Assembly: GCA_027075325.1 (NCBI GenBank)
Contig: JALTBN010000060.1
Location: 29,910 to 93,909 of the forward strand
Source: Thermococcus sp.
Lineage (GTDB): Archaea; Methanobacteriota_B; Thermococci; Thermococcales; Thermococcaceae
Reading direction: 5' to 3'
Length of the DNA: 64,000 bases
Shown here: in pieces, positions 18,552 to 26,523 of the stretch
Position numbering within the stretch: the stretch's first letter is position 1
How the letters are laid out: each line of letters starts with the position of its first letter
Position numbers and translations under genes: made by a program
Notes under the pieces: generated by a model
Told to the model about the DNA's origin: nothing
The model's database searches: none
Seen by the model: the letters and a program-made list of their open reading frames with translations, nothing else

Positions 18552-19001
18552 ATGTTTGAACGGATCATAGAACAGCTCATAGCGTTAAAGACTCCAGCTA
18601 CCCGTAAGCTAAAAATTCCCGCTGCTGGAATTAGGGCCTTTGAAGTTATACTGAAATCTGAAAATGTTCCGGATGAAACTACTGCCATTGAACTGGCCGT
18701 GAATGAGTTTGCTAAGTATTCTAACGGAGATCCCCAAGTAGTTTCTGATTTCAAGAAAATCCTTGCTAAGGAATTTTCGGGGTTAAATAGTACCAAACTA
18801 CTCAAGAAAAAAGCTAAGGCCCTTAAGGAAATATGGGAAATTGAAGCTAGAACGTTAGCTGCCAAAAACAAGCGGAATAAGTGGTTGTCAATCCGCGTTA
18901 CTGAGGAAGAGTATGAGACGATTTCTAAGCAAGCACAGGAGGAAGGATTGGACATATCCAATTACATCAGAAAGAGATTGGGTCTGGAGTATAGATCGTG
19001 A
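18552..19001 (+). CDS. RHH-type DNA-binding protein, probable island regulator
   Basis: The ATG at 18552 follows GGTGGA, giving 149 residues; a GTG at 18525 is in frame but has no ribosome site. The C-terminal third (WLSIRVTEEEYETISKQA ... LDISNYIRKRL) looks like a ribbon-helix-helix domain of the CopG/MobC kind: one beta strand then two helices. The N-terminal part is helical, Lys-rich and unrecognised. Repeated GTGTTGCACG sites flank this gene, so it may repress itself and the methylase behind it. Confidence 0.55.
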   Translation: MFERIIEQLIALKTPATRKLKIPAAGIRAFEVILKSENVPDETTAIELAVNEFAKYSNGDPQVVSDFKKILAKEFSGLNSTKLLKKKAKALKEIWEIEARTLAAKNKRNKWLSIRVTEEEYETISKQAQEEGLDISNYIRKRLGLEYRS

Positions 19002-19020
19002 ATATTATGTTGCACCAAAA

Positions 19021-19042
19021 ATTTTATATTTGTGTTGCACGT
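19021..19042 (+). promoter_or_regulatory. Promoter and candidate operator of the Dam-type methylase gene
   Basis: ATTTTATATT overlaps or abuts TTTGTGTTGCACGT (19029-19042), an exact repeat of 18522-18535. A partial copy, ATGTTGCACC, lies at 19008-19017. The arrangement suggests common control of the regulator and methylase genes. Confidence 0.5.
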
Positions 19043-19102
19043 AATTTTATCGAATGCCTTATTAGGGCATGACCTAAATAATGGCCTAGGAGGATGTACT
19101 CA

Positions 19103-20053
19103 ATGGTAGAACCTATCCTTAAGTGGGCTGGAGGAAAGAGACAGATACTCCATGAAATCGTTGCATTAATGCCAGAGGACTTTAGAAATAGAACGTTCCA
19201 TGAGCCGTTTTTTGGCGGCGGTGCGGTTACTTTCTGGATGGAGCCCAAGAAGGGGACTATAAACGATATAAATCCCAAACTCATAAACTTCTATGTCGTC
19301 GTTAGAGACCACGTTGATGAACTAATTGAAGATGCAAAGAGACACAAAAATGAGAAGGAGTATTTCTACAAGGCTCGTGCTGAGTTTAATGAGATTGTCA
19401 GAAATGGATTCGAGATTCCGAATATTAGACTCGCAAGCCTGCTTTTGTACTTGAATAAAACTGCCTTCAATGGATTGTACCGAGAGAATAGGAAAGGGGA
19501 GTTCAATGTTCCATTTGGTAGATATAAAAACCCTAAGATAGTATATGAGGACCGGCTTAAAAGGGCCAGCGAAGTTTTAAGAAATCTCGATATTTACAAC
19601 GAAGACTTCACTTATATATTGAGAGTTGCCAAGCCCGGAGACTTGGTTTATTTTGACCCTCCCTATCACCCTGTTTCAGAAACTGCCAGTTTTACTAGCT
19701 ACTCGAAGGAAGATTTCAGCAAAAAAGACCAGGAGCGCCTTAGGGATGTCTGTCTTGAGCTCCATGAGAAAGGAGTTTACTTTATCTTGAGCAACTCCTA
19801 TGTAAAGCCAGTTCGTGAGCTGTATGAGGGGATAGGGGGGTTTGAGATACTCAAGATCTACGCAAAGAGGCCAATAAACTCAAAAGCCGACCGCAGGGGT
19901 GAAATGCCAGAGATGCTTGTTACAAATGTTCCTATAGAATTGCGAGTGGGTCGTGAAAAAGCAAGGCTTATTGTTAACAACGGTAGATCGAGGACTTTAG
20001 TGGCTTCTAAGTCGCTTGTTGAGTATTTAACCGTTGCAGAGCGATCTACTTAA
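19103..20053 (+). CDS. DNA adenine N6-methyltransferase, Dam/DpnM (D12 class) family
   Basis: The ATG at 19103 is preferred to that at 19094 because TAGGAGGA is 8 bases upstream of it; this gives 316 residues. LKWAGGKRQI and EPFFGGGAV form the SAM site (motifs X and I), NKTAFNGLYRENRKGEFNVPFG is the Dam-family target-recognition segment, and DPPY (residues 185-188) is the catalytic motif IV. Family members usually methylate GATC, which is the likely target here. It sits in an AT-rich island beside a second methylase and two unknown paralogous proteins, suggesting restriction-modification. Confidence 0.88.
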   Translation: MVEPILKWAGGKRQILHEIVALMPEDFRNRTFHEPFFGGGAVTFWMEPKKGTINDINPKLINFYVVVRDHVDELIEDAKRHKNEKEYFYKARAEFNEIVRNGFEIPNIRLASLLLYLNKTAFNGLYRENRKGEFNVPFGRYKNPKIVYEDRLKRASEVLRNLDIYNEDFTYILRVAKPGDLVYFDPPYHPVSETASFTSYSKEDFSKKDQERLRDVCLELHEKGVYFILSNSYVKPVRELYEGIGGFEILKIYAKRPINSKADRRGEMPEMLVTNVPIELRVGREKARLIVNNGRSRTLVASKSLVEYLTVAERST

Positions 20054-20090
20054 AAAGTCTTACCTTTTTTATTGATATTTGGTGAAGCTT

Positions 20091-20705
20091 GTGAAAGTAG
20101 ATGATGTTTTTGGGATAGTTCAAAACCTAAGACCTGCAGAAATAAAGGAGACTAAAAAGACCCGTAGAGTTGTCAACGAAGGGGGAAGGATCCTGTTATA
20201 TTCTGGCTCCAATGGGACCAAGGTCTACATTGTCAGGACGGACAAGATATGCCCAGGGGATTTCAAAGTTGTCCTCCAACCTAAGGGGAGAAAAGAATTT
20301 GCCCCAACACATGTCCGATTGTTCTTTGACTTGTATCTTAAGCGGATAAGTGATGAAAAACATGCGAAGGCTGTGTTTTTGGCATTTGAACGGATTAATC
20401 ATGGGGAGGATATAAATAAGGTTCTAAACGACGTTCAGAGTATAAATTTCTCGATGGAACTCGATCCCTCTGATGTAACGGTTTTCTATGGTTCATTATT
20501 AATGGCCGAGCAAGATTGGAATTATGGTAACAGAGGGTGCAAAGAGAGCAAACTTGATCCTCCTCGAGAGTTTCTTATGCGGTTCATACGATGGATCGCA
20601 CAGAGCGAATACGGTGATATAGACAAAATAATAACAACTGCCGTCCGGAATAGGCCAGCGCCGAAAAGATATGGTATTCCTCTTTTTGAGCTTTGGAGAA
20701 GTTAA
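20091..20705 (+). CDS. Unknown protein of the methylase island, candidate restriction enzyme
   Basis: The GTG at 20091 follows GGTGA and gives 204 residues. It lies 37 bases behind the Dam-type gene on the same strand. PTHVRLFFDLYLKRISDEKHA and EQDWNYGNRG are shared, in diverged form, with the 17648-18451 protein. I see no clear PD-(D/E)xK or HNH motif. Position right after a methylase makes a restriction endonuclease the first hypothesis. The stop overlaps the convergent methylase stop by 4 bases. Confidence 0.5.
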   Translation: MKVDDVFGIVQNLRPAEIKETKKTRRVVNEGGRILLYSGSNGTKVYIVRTDKICPGDFKVVLQPKGRKEFAPTHVRLFFDLYLKRISDEKHAKAVFLAFERINHGEDINKVLNDVQSINFSMELDPSDVTVFYGSLLMAEQDWNYGNRGCKESKLDPPREFLMRFIRWIAQSEYGDIDKIITTAVRNRPAPKRYGIPLFELWRS

Positions 20706-21658
20706 ACCATCCTACTTTCTCGGAATTTTTTGATTTCCTCTTTTTCTCCCGGTTTTCTAAACACGAACAGATGTTCATGTGCAATTAGATAGAAGTCCCT
20801 CTTCCTTGTTTTCCAGGGTTCGGTACCCCTCATATGATGCTGAACCTTGATAATGTCCTCCTTTAATACAAATCCAGCTTCCAAAAACACTTTCATGACT
20901 CTGAAGGCTATAGGAACGTAATGCCTATGCCGTCTAGTGTCTCCCATTAGGATCGCAGCATATTTTCCAGGTTTGAGCACCCTATAAAATTCCTCCGCAA
21001 CTTTTTTCATTTCTGAAACGAACTCATCTATTGACTTGACGTTGGACAGATCTCCACTCACAAGAGAACGTGCTCTTTTTGTGTATCCAATGATATTGGC
21101 ATAGGGGGGATGAGTAGCGATTAGATCTATGCTTTCGTCTTCAATTTTGTCTAATTTTCTAGCATCGCCCTGATAAAGGCGAATTTGAGGCTCCACCCAC
21201 TCAATGCTCTCTTTTAGTCCGAGGTAGGAGCTTAGCGTAGGCTGTGCATCCTTATGTGGATCATACTCAAAATTTAAGCGATCCCATGCCACCATTAGAG
21301 CCTCATAATTTATGTCAACACCGATCCCATGTCGTCCTAAGAGTTTGCACTCTATCAGCGTTGTTCCGCTTCCTAAGAATGCATCTAGAACAACATCTCC
21401 CGGTTTTGTGTACTGTAATATCAGATTTCGTGGAACTTGTGGGGCCCAATTTCCTCTGTATCTCGCATTTGCATAATGGGTTGCCCATTTCCCACGTTCG
21501 GGGAAGCTCCAGACTGTTGTTGTTTCTAGTTTAAGATTCTGAGGCTGAAACGTTTTGATTGGAAGGGGCTTTCCGATCTCTATTCTTTGATTCTCTATAA
21601 TGACATGATCGTGTTTTTTCACGAATTCTAGGTATTCATTGAAAGGAACTTCTCTCAT
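20702..21658 (-). CDS. DNA methyltransferase (N4-cytosine/N6-adenine type)
   Basis: A 318-residue methylase with the SAM motif LDAFLGSGTT (residues 91-100) followed by GIGVDIN, and the catalytic ATHPPYANIIGY (residues 181-192), an HPPY variant of the (T/S/D)PPY motif. RYRGNWAPQVP before motif I looks like motif X, so the order is X-I-IV. A GGAGG site and TATA-like GTTATAAG (about 21695) precede it. It converges on the 20091 gene. Target sequence unknown. Confidence 0.82.
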   Translation of the reverse strand: MREVPFNEYLEFVKKHDHVIIENQRIEIGKPLPIKTFQPQNLKLETTTVWSFPERGKWATHYANARYRGNWAPQVPRNLILQYTKPGDVVLDAFLGSGTTLIECKLLGRHGIGVDINYEALMVAWDRLNFEYDPHKDAQPTLSSYLGLKESIEWVEPQIRLYQGDARKLDKIEDESIDLIATHPPYANIIGYTKRARSLVSGDLSNVKSIDEFVSEMKKVAEEFYRVLKPGKYAAILMGDTRRHRHYVPIAFRVMKVFLEAGFVLKEDIIKVQHHMRGTEPWKTRKRDFYLIAHEHLFVFRKPGEKEEIKKFRESRMV

Positions 21659-21841
21659 GTTTGTTCCTCCATTGTTGTAGTTTGAATAGGTTTCTTATAA
21701 CTTTCATCCAACCTCCTAAAAACCATGCGACTACATCATTTTGTGTTGTCATAATGATAAAAAGCAAAAAGATAACATATAGAGGCAACGAACCTCAAGA
21801 GGAAACGGGGGTTTAAGAAGACTCAAAGAGTACAAAGCCCG

Positions 21842-22528
21842 CTAAAACGCGAACTCCTCCACTGTGAAAGTTTCCATGACCCTCTCAAAGTCGTGCTCGG
21901 GGGCGTAGGTGAAGCCGCACTTGGGGCACTTCAAAACACCGTTCTCCTCGTGAAGGGGCGAGAAGCAAACGGGACAGCGGTACTCCTCGCGGTGGAACCT
22001 CTCGTAGACCTCATCGCGCATAACTATGAGGTTAAGCTCGGCCTCCCAATCCTCGTGGAGCATGCCCCAGTAGGGGGTTTCAACCGGGTAGAAGTCCTCA
22101 AGAACCAGCGCGTTTATTCCGATTCCCCTGACTCCGGGAGGGAGCTTTCCGGTCGGCTCGATTGAAACCACATACTGGTCGTAGAACTCTATGTGCTCGG
22201 CCCGGACGGTCAAACCGCGGGACAGTTTTGAACGGAGGGGTATGAGTTGGAGAAAGAGGCCCTCCTTCTCAACGTCCCAGCTCGCACTTATCGAGGTGCT
22301 TCCCCTCGTGAAAAACTGGGTTATGAAGCGGTCGTCGCGCCCCTCACCCGTGAGATGAAACCCCAGCTTACCCATCGCGCGGGAGATGAAGTTGGGCCTG
22401 GGGAGTTTCTGATAGTTGATCATATACTCCCCTATCCAGCCGGCGAGCGGCATGGAGTAGCCAACGAAGGCCTGCCTCTGGACGCGCAGGTATGCCACAC
22501 TGGGGAGGAGCTTGAACTGGTCCGACAT
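21842..22528 (-). CDS. Zinc-ribbon protein, unknown function, next to DP2
   Basis: The ATG at 22528 starts MSDQFKLLPS (228 residues). A TATA box (GCATATATAC, 22551-22560) lies 26 bases upstream with no Shine-Dalgarno, so the mRNA is probably leaderless and in-frame codons further up are not used. The N-terminal 180 residues are beta-rich and unrecognised. The C-terminus holds CPVCFSPL ... CPKCGF, a four-Cys zinc ribbon. Downstream of the polymerase operon but with its own promoter. Confidence 0.65.
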   Translation of the reverse strand: MSDQFKLLPSVAYLRVQRQAFVGYSMPLAGWIGEYMINYQKLPRPNFISRAMGKLGFHLTGEGRDDRFITQFFTRGSTSISASWDVEKEGLFLQLIPLRSKLSRGLTVRAEHIEFYDQYVVSIEPTGKLPPGVRGIGINALVLEDFYPVETPYWGMLHEDWEAELNLIVMRDEVYERFHREEYRCPVCFSPLHEENGVLKCPKCGFTYAPEHDFERVMETFTVEEFAF

Positions 22529-22550
22529 CGGTGGGAGAAACGGCGTTATA

Positions 22551-22560
22551 GTATATATGC
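22551..22560 (-). promoter_or_regulatory. TATA box of the zinc-ribbon gene (leaderless transcript)
   Basis: GCATATATAC on the minus strand, 26 bases before the chosen ATG at 22528. It lies in the 80-base gap after the DP2 stop. Confidence 0.55.
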
Positions 22561-22608
22561 TTAACGGAATTCGAACCAAAACAAAAGCTAAAGGTTGACC
22601 GGGCGTTT

Positions 22609-25600
22609 TCACGAGCCGAAGAACTCGTCCAGACTGATGCCCCTGCCCTTCTTCTTTTTGGACTTCTCACCTGCCTTCCTGCCGGACCCCTTCCCGGTGC
22701 GCCTGGTACCATTCCCTTCCGTCTTTCCATTAGAGTCTCCCGTGGAGGAGTTCTCTTTTTTGGACTCTGGCTTTTTGGCCGCGGAAGTGCTTGATTTTCC
22801 GTTCTTGCCGTTGAAGTCATCGAGGTAGCCGTTCTTGCCGTTGGAGTGTCCGGTTCTCTCCTTTACCATCTTCTCACAGACGTCGGCTGAGAAGCCCATA
22901 AGGGTGCGCTGCCGCTCCGGAAAGACGTTCTCAAAGAGCGTCTTGATGTCCTTCTCCGTTATGCATATCCTCTGCCTCGTGTAGTCCTTGACTCTGTACT
23001 TCGAGACCAGCATCTTGGCAGTGGACATGTACTTCTCAACGGCGCCCTTGCTGACGGTCAGGACGATCTTGCCCCCGCACTTGGGGCACTTTCCTGTGAG
23101 CGGGGGTGTGCGGTACTTGGTGTTGCACTTCACGCAGCGGAACTCCTGCCTCGTGAAGCTCCTTAGGTTGCCGCGGAGGTCGGGGATGATGTGGGAGTTG
23201 AGGATAGTTTCGGCAACATGATGCTCGTCCACTGCTCTTATGCGCTCGGCCAAAGCGAGCTGTCTGGCGACCTTTTCTTCCATATCGCCGAGCTGTTTGT
23301 ATAGGCTCATCTTTGGCCCTAAGCCGATATCATCCGTATCGTGGGTGAACTTTATTCCCTCGTACATCTCCGGCTTCCCGAGCCTGTCCTCGACGCGCTC
23401 GATGAACTTTATCGACTTCGGGGACTGAAGCTCGTATGTGGCCGTGTAGAATTCCAGGGGGTAGTAGCGGACGACGTCCATGTTGTGGACCTCGCTGTCA
23501 ACCTCGCGCGGGTCAAGTCTCGTCGTAACGACCAGTGGCGCGTCCATCTTTCCGCCGCGCTTCTCTGGTAGGTAGTACTTGCTGAAGTTGAGTAGTGCAT
23601 CCAGGAGGAGCATAACGGCATCTTCGTCTCCGTCACAATTGCGCCTCTTCGCGGCGTGGAAGTAGGGGTGGGCGTAGCCGACCAGAACATCGGAGAAGCC
23701 GATTATCCTCCCGACGGTTCCGGCGGAGGTGTGCGGGGCGAGACCTATCACGAGGTGGCCGACGAGGTCTTCCATCTTCTCGGCGTTGTAGAAGCGAGGC
23801 AGGCCGTAGAACTTCTCCAGGAGGTCGTCTATAAAGCGGGCCACTTTGAGGAGGTATTTTCCAGCCTCGTAGGGAAGGATTACGTCCTGGACTCTGAGCT
23901 CCAGTATCTGGTCGTCCCGCTCAAGGGGCTTGCCTTCAAAGTCATGGGTATATCCAAGCTCCCTGAGCTTCTCAACGCTCGTGCCAATTTCCTTTGGCTT
24001 GAAGTGAGTTATCGGCGCGTCTGTAGCGTCAAAACGGATTGTGCCGTCTTTGAAGACGTAGACGTCGTTCTTCGCCCTGAGGAGACCCTTCTCCAGCGGT
24101 TCGGCCATCTTGTAGCCGGAGGTCATACCCTGGACGCCCTTCAGCCTGTCGATGCCATAAACCTTCACGTTGTCCATGGCCTGGCGGAGGAGTTCAGACG
24201 GCTTTATGGTTCTCCTCGCATAGGGGACAAGCTCTGCATCACACTTGGGACACTTAAAGCCGAACTCCTTTGCCTGGCTCTCAGGATAATCGGCGTTACA
24301 CTTGGGGCAGTGCCAGAGGAGTTCTTTCCTCGTTCCACAGACTGGGCAGATGTGCTCCGGACCGGTATGACCGCAGTTCGGGCACTTAAAGAACGCGATC
24401 TCCACGCTGGTTACCTTCCCCTCCTCGGCGGCCTTCTTGATGTCTCTACTTGAGCCGCCCGCGAGGCCTATCGGGAAGAGAACCTGAACCGGGGGCTTCA
24501 TCCTCCTCTCCTTGGCCTTCTCGGGGCGGCCCATGCGAGCGCCTATCCAGCTTATCCCCCTGTCGCGGAGCTTTATCCGGTTGTTCTCGTTGATTATGTC
24601 AATGACAGTAAAGAATGGCTTTGCCTTGAACTCCCACTCGAGGTTGCCGAGCGGGGTAAGCAGGGCCGCGGCCCAGGGGTAGTCGATTACGATGACCTTC
24701 CTCCTGTCCTCGGTGCGCTCGAGCCTGTGCGGAAGGCCCAAAAGCTCAAGGTAGCGCTTGATCTTGGCGTCGTTGTCGAGGACGACTTTCCTGGCGAACT
24801 TGTTATTCCTGGACTCGTCCCACTCGATTTGAGCGTTCACCAGTGCCCTCTGGAGTTCCTCAACTTCCTCCGGCTGCAGAGTGTTCCAGAAGAGGGTGTA
24901 GTACGGGTGGAACGGTATGTCAAGAACCTTCGAGAGGTGTATGGCAGTCTCAATATCCGGCCTAACGCGCAGCGGATCGCGGAGGAGCTTCCAGAGGAAA
25001 TCGGGGTCGACCTCGATGTATTCGGCCGCCTCTTCAACCGCCTCGCGCGGGTTTTCGGCGAATGGTTCAAGCTCGACCTCGTAGGTGTCCGCTACCCCCT
25101 TAACAAGCTCCTGAACCCACCATTCCTCGACGTAGTTCGCTGGAAGGAGAGTCTGGTTGTTCTCGACGAAGTCACCGAAGTTCACAAGGGCATCGCCCAC
25201 GTAGAGTATCTCATCGAGCTCGTTTCTCACCTTCAGGGCCGTCTCGTAGTCGTCCACCTTAACCACGGAGCCGTTCTTGAGCTTCACGATCGGCCCCTCA
25301 ACTGTGGTCACCGGAGTCGTAATGCAGCCTTTACCCGGCCTCTCTGTCTTCATCTGCGTTCCAATCGCTATGAACTCGTCGAGGAGGAGCATGGTCGCCG
25401 GGTTGACGCTCCAGGTGGCGAAGCCGCTGACGCGGGAGCGGCCATAACGAAGGCGGAAGCCGCCGTTGGTTGAAGGTTCGGCGAAGAGAGGCCTGCCGCC
25501 GATTATCTCCTTTGTGTATTTCTTGTTGGGCGCGATGTTGGCCTTAAAGCGCTCGTAAAGCTCGTAGTAGAAGCCCTTCTCGACCTTTTCCGCCACTTTA

Positions 25601-26523
25601 TCTTTACCCGTCTCTTCGGCCTTGGAATCCGCGGAGGGTTGCTCTTCCTTTGCGGACTTACCCTTCTCCTTTGCCTCAACGAACTCCTTAATCCACTCCC
25701 AACCGTCGATGCCCATCTTGTCGATGTACTTGATGAGCTTCTTGGCTTTCTGGAGAACTCCTTCCGCCATAACGAGAACGGCGCCGCCGCGAATGTGGTT
25801 TGTCTCAATGCCGGGGATGTTTCTGTGGGAGACCTCAACCTTGTCCGTTTCCTCACCCGTTATCTCGATTGGGATATTCCTCATAGCGAGTTTTACTTCC
25901 TCCGCCTCAGGATGATACTGGAGACGGGAGACGGCACGGTGATAGAGATCAACCTCCTCAACCATTCTCTCAACGTGCTCCTCGCTCGGCTTGAACCTGT
26001 CAAGACCGAGTTTCTTCCTAACGTAGTCACCCACGAGAACGCTGAGAGCCTGCGCAGTCCCTCCAGAGCTCCTTATCGGCCCGGCGTAGTAGAGGGCGAG
26101 GTACTCGGAGTTATCTGCCCATGAGTTGCGCTTGATTTTAACATCAGCGATACCCTCAAGCGGGGCGGAAACGATTCCCTCGGTGAGGATTGCGAGGGCA
26201 GTTCTAACCGACTGCTCCGCGTACTTCTCCTTGCTCCCGAGGTCGCCGAACTTCCCGTCGATTATCTCATCGACGATTTTGAGGGAGGCAAGTTCCTTCC
26301 CGTACTCCTTCACCAGGGCCCTTATCCTGGGGGCAACACCCTTAGGCCCAACGAGGCTCTCAACACGGCCGGCCATGTCCGTTGCCTGGGGAACCTCTAT
26401 CTCAAGACTCGGATCCTTACCCTGAGAGCGGGCCTTTCTCGCAAGCTCGTAGGCCCTGTCTATCTCGCGCTGAAGCGACTCAAAGTAGGCCCTCATCTCC
26501 GGTGAGTATATCTCCTCGCTCAT
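22609..26523 (-). CDS. polC: DNA polymerase D large subunit DP2
   Basis: The 1304-residue catalytic subunit of the archaeal replicative PolD. The catalytic acids lie in AKRRNCDGDEDA (about residue 962). Two zinc modules are visible: CPNCGHTGPEHICPVCG with CPKCNADYP / CPKCDAEL, and CVKCNTKYRTPP with CPKCGG near the C-terminus. The tail of about 75 residues is Lys/Gly/Ser-rich and ends GISLDEFFGS, a PCNA-binding PIP-like box. No intein interrupts the NCDGDED site that carries one in some Pyrococcus. It follows DP1 with only a TGAATG junction. Confidence 0.97.
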   Translation of the reverse strand: MSEEIYSPEMRAYFESLQREIDRAYELARKARSQGKDPSLEIEVPQATDMAGRVESLVGPKGVAPRIRALVKEYGKELASLKIVDEIIDGKFGDLGSKEKYAEQSVRTALAILTEGIVSAPLEGIADVKIKRNSWADNSEYLALYYAGPIRSSGGTAQALSVLVGDYVRKKLGLDRFKPSEEHVERMVEEVDLYHRAVSRLQYHPEAEEVKLAMRNIPIEITGEETDKVEVSHRNIPGIETNHIRGGAVLVMAEGVLQKAKKLIKYIDKMGIDGWEWIKEFVEAKEKGKSAKEEQPSADSKAEETGKDKVAEKVEKGFYYELYERFKANIAPNKKYTKEIIGGRPLFAEPSTNGGFRLRYGRSRVSGFATWSVNPATMLLLDEFIAIGTQMKTERPGKGCITTPVTTVEGPIVKLKNGSVVKVDDYETALKVRNELDEILYVGDALVNFGDFVENNQTLLPANYVEEWWVQELVKGVADTYEVELEPFAENPREAVEEAAEYIEVDPDFLWKLLRDPLRVRPDIETAIHLSKVLDIPFHPYYTLFWNTLQPEEVEELQRALVNAQIEWDESRNNKFARKVVLDNDAKIKRYLELLGLPHRLERTEDRRKVIVIDYPWAAALLTPLGNLEWEFKAKPFFTVIDIINENNRIKLRDRGISWIGARMGRPEKAKERRMKPPVQVLFPIGLAGGSSRDIKKAAEEGKVTSVEIAFFKCPNCGHTGPEHICPVCGTRKELLWHCPKCNADYPESQAKEFGFKCPKCDAELVPYARRTIKPSELLRQAMDNVKVYGIDRLKGVQGMTSGYKMAEPLEKGLLRAKNDVYVFKDGTIRFDATDAPITHFKPKEIGTSVEKLRELGYTHDFEGKPLERDDQILELRVQDVILPYEAGKYLLKVARFIDDLLEKFYGLPRFYNAEKMEDLVGHLVIGLAPHTSAGTVGRIIGFSDVLVGYAHPYFHAAKRRNCDGDEDAVMLLLDALLNFSKYYLPEKRGGKMDAPLVVTTRLDPREVDSEVHNMDVVRYYPLEFYTATYELQSPKSIKFIERVEDRLGKPEMYEGIKFTHDTDDIGLGPKMSLYKQLGDMEEKVARQLALAERIRAVDEHHVAETILNSHIIPDLRGNLRSFTRQEFRCVKCNTKYRTPPLTGKCPKCGGKIVLTVSKGAVEKYMSTAKMLVSKYRVKDYTRQRICITEKDIKTLFENVFPERQRTLMGFSADVCEKMVKERTGHSNGKNGYLDDFNGKNGKSSTSAAKKPESKKENSSTGDSNGKTEGNGTRRTGKGSGRKAGEKSKKKKGRGISLDEFFGS

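Noticed and set aside
16668..21841. Attachment-site duplication of the tRNA-His 3' end bounding the methylase island
   Set aside because: I looked for the T-arm/acceptor sequence near 21.66-21.84 kb and saw no copy; no integrase gene is in the window.
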